Origin: Onchidella celtica
Taxonomy: Eukaryota; Mollusca; Gastropoda; Systellommatophora; Onchidiidae
DNA: 64,000 nucleotides
Direction of reading: 5' to 3'
NCBI GenBank assembly: GCA_963931925.1
Contig: OZ007575.1
Span: 40,880,425-40,944,424, forward strand
In this document: one piece after another, positions 57,907-64,000 of the stretch
How the letters are laid out: each line of letters opens with the position of its first letter
Numbering within the stretch: the stretch's first letter is position 1
Position numbers and translations under genes: made by a program
The notes under the pieces: model-generated
Database searches by the model: none
Told to the model about the DNA's origin: nothing
What the model saw: only the letters and a program-made list of their open reading frames with translations

Positions 57907-58363
57907 ACAACAACAACAAAAACAACATGAAAACAGCGCAGCAGCAACTGCAACAAAGCGAGAAACAAGAACAACACCAACTACAACTACAACAACAACT
58001 TTACGTCTCTCGGTTCATCCCATCTTCTTTATGTACTTTCATGATTAGGCTAACCTGCGTCGGTAATGAAATAATCCCCCCTCCCCCGCCCCCCCCCCCC
58101 ACACACACACACACACATCTTTTTCAAAAGAACCATCAAACTAGAGAGATCAGTGTATGGGAAAGCATGTCCGAAGTTACACAACCTTCGTTCAAACAGG
58201 GGCCAGCGGATCAGGAACATAGCTGGGGTAGAAAACATGAATAAAACAGCTTGACAGTTGGCATACTTTACAATAACACTGCCTCAACAGCAGCAACCTC
58301 ATCCCATCATTGTGGTCTTATTACATCATTATAAAACCCCGCTCTCACTGAGGGTAACCTTAC

Positions 58364-58440
58364 CTCGTCTATAGCACCAACCAAGTTGTTGTTGGGTCCT
58401 CTACCAAGTTGAATGCCACATCTGTTGATGTTAATGTTGG
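58364..58440 (-). CDS. Gene B exon equivalent to A exon 13 (LamG-like C-terminus)
   Basis: 77 nt, identical in length to gene A exon 13. It encodes [17 protein letters not shown] and NNLVGAIDE. Donor GAG|GTAAGG. Intron retention would extend it to 58307 with the LamG-like reading IDEVRL. Confidence 0.84.
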
Positions 58441-61400
58441 CTGGAAAGGAACAAAAAAAAAGAAGAACGGGATGATGAAAATTATCAGTGAGTCCGACAA
58501 TCAACCAACCAAGCAATCAACCAACCAACTAACCACCAACCAACCAACCAACCAACCAACCAACCAACAGTCGATCCATCCATCCCCGCGTCTACCTGAC
58601 TGTCAGTCTGTGGATCAGTGCGTCACCAGTCTGCCCATATGCCGGTCCATATGTTATCAGAAACATACATACCTCCCTCAGATTTAGACACTCTATTGAT
58701 GTTCGCGGTGTTGCTGCCACTCGTAAGTTGTCCATAGACAGCAGTCTCACCAAAGATGACCAACATGTCTATGTAATCGTTGCCAGTCTGGAGATGAGAA
58801 AAGAAATAAAAGTGGTGCTCTCGTTCGGACTAGTAAAATTTGCCAAAGTAGGCACTAGTAAAAAAGTGGCAGGGGAGTAAAATTGATAAGTACAGAAAAA
58901 TATAGTAAATTATTAGTAGTTGGGACAGAAACTTTTCTGAAACACAAAATAAAAAGAAAATCGACCTGAGACCTTCTGATGTAGACGGGAGAGCAACGTC
59001 CTATTCAATACAGTCATAATCAATCTCCGAATTTAAAATATAATGGCACTTTGCTTATTTAGTTTTGACTTTTGTGCTTCTGCATCAGAATAATATAAAA
59101 TCCAACTTGGGACTGCATTTTTCTATATGAAAAATAGTGGCGCTTGACACGGCTTGGGTCCCAAAAAGAGGCAATCCATTTCAAGGCGCCTGTCTTTGAA
59201 CCTCCGTCGGTTTGTGTATCTAACGCTGCCGTGCTGTAAAGAAAGACAGTATATAGGCTACCAAAAGCAATATTAACAGATGGCGCTAAAAAAAAACCAT
59301 TTCGTGTAACGCCCCTCTATATTCTTTATTCATTTTCCATTTTGTGGTGATTAAAAAAAAAAAAAAGAAAGCATTACCCGCACAAAGGCATAACCCAGAC
59401 AGACAGGTAGAGCATATTTATTTTCCTTCTCTAACTTGATGTTAGAAAGTAGATTTGACCTAGACCCGTAATGTGACAGAATGTCTGTGAACGTCACCAC
59501 CAGCATGTTCACACAGTATTGATATGCTGCGCCTGTAAGGTGCAAAACTCTGTGTACATTCCGCACCTCTGCACATGTCTACGTTTTCGTTCTTCTGGTA
59601 CAGACGTCCGATCAGGTTTTATTTATATATATATATAATATAAAAAAAACAAACAAAAAACTGCCAACCCGGAGTAGCCAACATAATTTATAAAAAACGA
59701 GATCTTTCAATGATCTTTAAATAACAGAACCAAAGACAAAAACGGAAGATTTTAGAATCACTCTAATAGTGAGTCAGAGTTTTGTCCCCGATATGCGAAG
59801 TGTGTACTTGTTTACACTAAAAACAAACAAACAAACAAACAAAGGTAGCAATTGAATGGCCACGTGGGCACAGCTTGACGGCGTAAGGCGGTGTTTCAGC
59901 GATAGTGAAATTTTTTGGTTGACGCTTGGCTCAATAAATCTAAAGAAAATTTCAGATATTATTAAGTATTTTTAACGCATTGTGCCGTGCCCTGCTGTGA
60001 AATCTTAGTCATTTCTGAAAATATTTCTGCGAGTCTTTTATCTATAGAGATGAAACTGGACACGTTGGCGGAATGGTTAGACTATGTTGATTATATAAAA
60101 CCACAATCATGATCCCTGGCAGTAAATTTCGTCACCATGTCCCAAGCCTGTCATAAATTAAAAACTTCGAAAAATTTATTTTTATATAATTATGTTCAAC
60201 TACATTCAAAACCGCGTCGAATGGTCTTGGTTCTGGACTCCTGAGCCGAAAAATAATTGAATAGCAAACTTTGAAAACGTCTGTGTCACTAGTCCTGTTT
60301 TACTAGAACGAAGAAGTTTTTTCTTTGCTTCTCCTGAAAAGTAGTCAAAACCAGTTACTACAGTCTTAGGGATCGGTGACAATTTGCTTGTTGTTAATGT
60401 ACGATTTATAAATATAATACTGATGGGGACAAATGTCTTCGTCTGTTTGTCTTACAGTGTCGATGATGCCCGATGTGGTGACTGTTTGGCTCTGGGTAGT
60501 AACAAAGGTGGCAGTGACCACACGCCTGACGTTGGATGTCGCGGAGACGGTGAAGCTAATGGTCTCTGGACACAAGCTGCAGTAGTTGTTGGACAACAGG
60601 TCGTATTCAACATTCAGCTGAGGATTCTGGAGAAACCAAAACGAGAATAAAGACGTAAAACACTCCTAGCAAAGAAGCGATGCATTTCTCTGACGCTTTT
60701 ACGTAGTTGGAAGGTGGGCTGATTTCTCTATAATTATGTGAGATACAAGATATTATTAGTTAACAAAAAAAAATTAAAAAATTGAAAAACCAGCCGTCGT
60801 CATTTACTTGTTTATAATATTGTTTAAATCAATGGAATAGTAGGAGTTGTCGATGACTGGATGGATGCATTGGTGATGGATGGATGGGTAGATGAATGAA
60901 TGGATAGATGGATGGATACATGATGGATGGATGACTGGATGGAGAGATGGATGGATGGATGGATGCAGTGGTGATGCATGGACGGCTGGATGGGTGGATG
61001 GAGAGATGGATGGATGGATACCTTGGTGATGGATGAATGGATGAAGGTATGGATGGATGGACAGGTGGACTGATGAGAAGATGGATGGGTGAGTGGATGG
61101 CTAGATGGCTAGATTAGTTACTTTATATAACCGACTCTTAATGTAAACATTATTTTGATTAAACCGCTCTTTTACAGCTCCTCAGAAACTCTGGATTTGA
61201 GGCAACTTTAAGGCATCGTATTGTTAGGCGATAGATCTTTTTGAATTATGAAATGTATCACTCCTTGTACTTACATCCAGTCTAAACCGCAGTCTGAAGG
61301 CGGTGTTGGATTTCAAGTCTCTGTTGTTAAAGAAATAGTAGTAGATAAATGGGTCTTGCATGGTTGAAGTGAATGTGATGGCGTTGTTGGTGAGTCGGGC

Positions 61401-63014
61401 TTCTCGCAAAATGGTGTACACATCCAGCTGTTGGTTCAAGCGTTCACTGAACACGTTTCTGCTGCCACCGTCAAAGTTGGCCAAGAACACGGCATTGCAG
61501 ATATCAGATGGGGTTACTATTGCAAGAAAACGAGAGAATTTACCGACAATGAATCAAATTAAAATCATCTGAACATTATAGACTTAATTTTGACAATATC
61601 TCGAAAGTCTGAAATCTTTAAAGCTACAAATTTCTTAAGGTCGTTTAGTCTGATGTTGTCTGGAAGAATCAGAATAGCCAGTTATCAAAACGTATCAGAT
61701 TTAAAAGGTATTTTATTACTACATTTATGACAACATTGAAAGGGATAAGCATCAAAATATTATACCTAATGTGACTTTCTGTCCTTTTATGTTTTCACGC
61801 TGGACCAAACATTTTGACCTCGAACTACCAGTGACATAGCAATCTCTTATTTGTAACTAGTTAACTATTTATATAAGTCTTTAATCCCATTTGGGAAATT
61901 TGCCTTTGTGCCATTGCAGCCCAGTTATAACTGGAGCAGGCACGTCGTCGCCACAGTGCAGCGCCGTTCGGCTGATTTTGGGGGGGGGGGGAGATGAGGG
62001 AGGAGGGGAGGGAATGGTAGGGATGAATTTTTATTTAATTTTGCCCGGGCAGCGGCCTGTTCGGCCTGCTCTTTTCGATTTCCAACTGCCAGGGTATCTT
62101 TAACATGCGCAGCGTGCACACTGGCCCTCCGAATTTTTTCCTCCTTTTCTGAGAAGACTAGATACTCGATCCTACTCCCAATAGGATCAGGGACACGGAA
62201 ATATGAGAAAAATCCCAAACTTCCAACATGCCTGCAACGGGCGGGTTTTGAACCCGGGACCCTTGGGATGAGAGGCGAGCACCTTGCCTCTAGACCACCT
62301 TGTCCCCAAGGGACATGAAACGAAAACACATGGGCGTCTGTTTGTTCTCTGATCTTTGAAAGATGTCCTATTGGAACGGTTGTTGCATGGGGCAAAAGGA
62401 AAGCATAGTTTACTCGGGCATCTGAGATTTGCAAGAAGACAGGTTGATACAATTTGGCAGGCATTCGATCTGGTGAAATCAGAATATAACTTCAGAGTCA
62501 ATTTTGTCCTTTTAACATGGCGGTGCCTTTTCATACATAGTGCCTTATTACACAACCCCGTCAGAGCGGACGTTAATGTGACTACATTTTTAATGCAACA
62601 TTTTCAAGATCCCAACTACTTTGCTGTGCCACCTAGGTGAAAAAAATCTGGGACCAGGAGAATGAAATAATTTAGGTAACTTGGGCAATTTTGTCTTCCA
62701 TGAATTAATTGGAGCAAGCGTTACAGGTTCAGCCTAAATTTAACTGTCATTATTTGGGTACAAGAGGTCTTGTTTAGACATTGCTAATGCACTTACCATC
62801 GCCCGTGAAGGGCTGAGTATAGTTGGTGACAGCACACAAATCTACAGCGCTGAAGTCAAGGGTGCACCGGTCCTGATTCCATACAGTACCCTGGGCTACT
62901 CGGAGACGGTAGCCAGAGAACTGGTAGTAGCAAGGGTCACCAAATACATCAGCGGCATAGCCAGAACAATCGTTAATACCTGTGACACACAAGCCGGCAG
63001 GGGACATGGAATCA

Positions 63015-63088
<74 letters not shown>

Positions 63089-63089
63089 G

Positions 63090-63135
<46 letters not shown>

Positions 63136-63322
63136 GATAGGCTAGACAGATAGATAGGCAGACAGATAGACAGACATACAGACAGAGAGGCAGGCAGGCA
63201 GATAGACAGACAGACAGACAGATAGATAGACAGACAGACAGGCAGGCAGACAGACAGATAGATGACAGATAGATAGATAGACAGACAGACCGACTTATAT
63301 AGATAGATAGATAGATAGATAT

Positions 63323-63371
<49 letters not shown>

Positions 63372-63467
63372 CATAGGCAGGTAGACGTACAGACGTACAG
63401 GCAGACAGACAGATAGATAGAATCACTATATATTGGTAGATAGATAGATAGATAGATAGATAAATAT

Positions 63468-63537
<70 letters not shown>

Positions 63538-63673
63538 TAAAAAAAAAGCCAGCACCACTCACCAATTGGACCAATCAAGCCTACGTCACACTCAAATCGA
63601 CCTGCATCTTCACACACAGCGGTCTTGTCACTTACCGATTGACAGGTGGCGCTATTGGTATCAAATATCTGAC
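58364..63673 (-). CDS. Gene B (partial): paralogue of gene A, ChtBD2 end through LamG-like region
   Basis: Six minus-strand exons align one-to-one with gene A exons 8-13, with identical splice phases (1-1, 1-1, 1-0, 0-0, 0-1, 1-0). Coordinates 5' to 3': 63563-63673, 62797-62979, 61275-61516, 60456-60626, 58673-58787, 58364-58440. The signal peptide, vWA and first chitin-binding domain lie beyond the right edge of the window. Shared strings include [23 protein letters not shown] and [12 protein letters not shown]. The protein is expected to be a secreted matrix protein like gene A. The last exon ends IDE|GTAAGG. Read-through would give 18 more codons, beginning with the LamG-like VRL, to a stop at 58307, but no AATAAA is visible nearby, so splicing onward is more likely. 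The downstream exon is not identified with confidence. Confidence 0.8.
58673..58787 (-). CDS. Gene B exon equivalent to A exon 12 (LamG-like part 3)
   Basis: 115 nt, phase 0 in and phase 1 out (GGAG|GTATGT). It encodes [20 protein letters not shown] and a shorter C-terminal segment than in gene A (six codons fewer). Confidence 0.82.
60456..60626 (-). CDS. Gene B exon equivalent to A exon 11 (LamG-like part 2)
   Basis: 57 codons, one fewer than in gene A, phase 0 on both sides, donor ACT|GTAAGA. It starts [20 protein letters not shown] and continues with [11 protein letters not shown]. Confidence 0.86.
60850..61110. repeat. GATG microsatellite, degenerate, gene B intron
   Basis: GGATGGATG units mixed with AGATGG and TGGTGATG, about 260 bp, between the exon 10- and exon 11-equivalents. 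Confidence 0.9.
61275..61516 (-). CDS. Gene B exon equivalent to A exon 10 (LamG-like part 1)
   Basis: 242 nt, the same length as the gene A exon. It contains [45 protein letters not shown] and FRLRFRLD. Donor GAT|GTAAGT, phase 0. Confidence 0.86.
61867..62310 (-). mobile_element. tRNA-derived SINE, short-tail type
   Basis: Another minus-strand copy, closely similar to 52237-52717, located in the gene B intron between the exon 9- and exon 10-equivalents. Confidence 0.8.
62797..62979 (-). CDS. Gene B exon equivalent to A exon 9 (degenerate ChtBD2)
   Basis: 61 codons, phase 1 on both sides. It carries [35 protein letters not shown] and DLC. As in gene A, the YYQC and CPxG cysteines are replaced (Phe, Val). 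The acceptor is ctgtcacag and the donor GATG|GTAAGT. Confidence 0.85.
63016..63538. repeat. GATA/GACA microsatellite, gene B intron
   Basis: About 520 bp of GATA with GACA and GGCA variants, within about 20 bp of the donor of the exon 8-equivalent. On the coding strand it reads ATCT, opposite to the gene A intron 8 array. Confidence 0.95.
63563..63673 (-). CDS. Gene B exon equivalent to A exon 8 (end of ChtBD2 domain 2)
   Basis: 37 codons, phase 1 on both sides, acceptor ttctgcacag, donor [24 protein letters not shown] closes a chitin-binding domain; the exon ends with [17 protein letters not shown] array of about 520 bp starts some 20 bp beyond the donor, mirroring the gene A layout. Confidence 0.85.
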
Positions 63674-63955
63674 CTGTGCAGAATGAAAAAGAACATGACA
63701 GTTTGTGATAAGTCTGCCACACCTTTCTCATACTAAGTGCTTGTGGCAAGTGCTAATCCTAATATATCATTGGCAAATTCAAGAGACAAGATCTTTGAAA
63801 GTGTCTGCACATTAGTGGGAATAGTGACGACCTGTATAAAAAGGGGAAAAAATACACTATGTCGACAACACATGAGATTACACCATGAGGTATTTGTAAA
63901 TCCACCAACAAATGATGAGTAGGAGATAGAATAAAATAAGATAAATAAGTAAATA

Positions 63956-64000
63956 AATAGACAGGCAGACAGACAGACAGATAGATAGATAGATAGACAA
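63956..64000. repeat. GACA/GATA microsatellite at the right edge
   Basis: Begins ATAGACAGGCAGACAGACAG and continues with GATA units past the window end. Confidence 0.85.

Noticed and set aside
57494-58048. 184-aa Glu/Gly-rich frame and its Ser/Phe- and Leu-rich antisense frames
   Set aside because: Polypurine tandem repeat; no splice, start or domain support.

Overview
This 64 kb window is eukaryotic genomic DNA from a metazoan, most likely a mollusc and probably a gastropod. The coding sequence is cut into short exons with GT/AG splice sites, and the introns are full of microsatellites, minisatellites, tRNA-derived SINEs and DNA transposons. The identifiable host genes have the domain order of Pif/BMSP-type shell matrix proteins: a von Willebrand factor A domain (vWA), peritrophin-A chitin-binding domains (ChtBD2) and a laminin-G-like region. 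The organism call is inference from this content, not from a search.

All recognised host genes lie on the minus strand as a head-to-tail cluster of related genes. Gene B (right, 63673 down to 58364) is partial: its 5' half lies beyond the right edge. Gene A (centre, 41480 down to 17372, possibly to 9783) is complete from the signal peptide through vWA, a Thr/Pro/Ala linker, two intact ChtBD2, one degenerate ChtBD2 and the LamG-like region. Gene C (left) shows a TATA box at 10415-10422, a probable 5' UTR exon, and a 58-nt signal-peptide exon at 7146-7203 that matches the length and phase of gene A exon 1. The rest of C would lie beyond the left edge. Six consecutive exons of A and B align with identical splice phases, so the cluster arose by tandem duplication of whole genes. 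The products are probably secreted, chitin-binding extracellular matrix proteins. How A and B end is unclear: both have a good donor at the same codon of the last LamG exon, and the terminal exons proposed here are tentative.

Gene A introns carry the mobile elements. Intron 1 has two Helitron 5' fragments (38743-39243 and 39902-40288) and a SINE tail. Intron 4 has an almost whole Mutator-like element (32163-36168) with a 9-bp target duplication, inverted ends built of minisatellite repeats, and a spliced but frameshifted transposase. Intron 5 is filled by a 2 kb, 53-bp tandem repeat and intron 6 has a 37-bp minisatellite. Intron 9 has a hAT element with a perfect 8-bp duplication (21910-22573). 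Elsewhere there are two more hAT-type elements (7352-7716, 50164-51034), a solo LTR with a 5-bp duplication (4909-6065), two MITE families and at least ten pieces of SINE-like repeats.

The stretches 44-48.3 kb, 48.5-50.1 kb, 52.7-54.7 kb, 56.2-57.5 kb and much of 0-4.6 kb, 7.7-9.8 kb and 11.2-14.4 kb hold no gene that I can support. Most long open frames in the window are translations of microsatellites.
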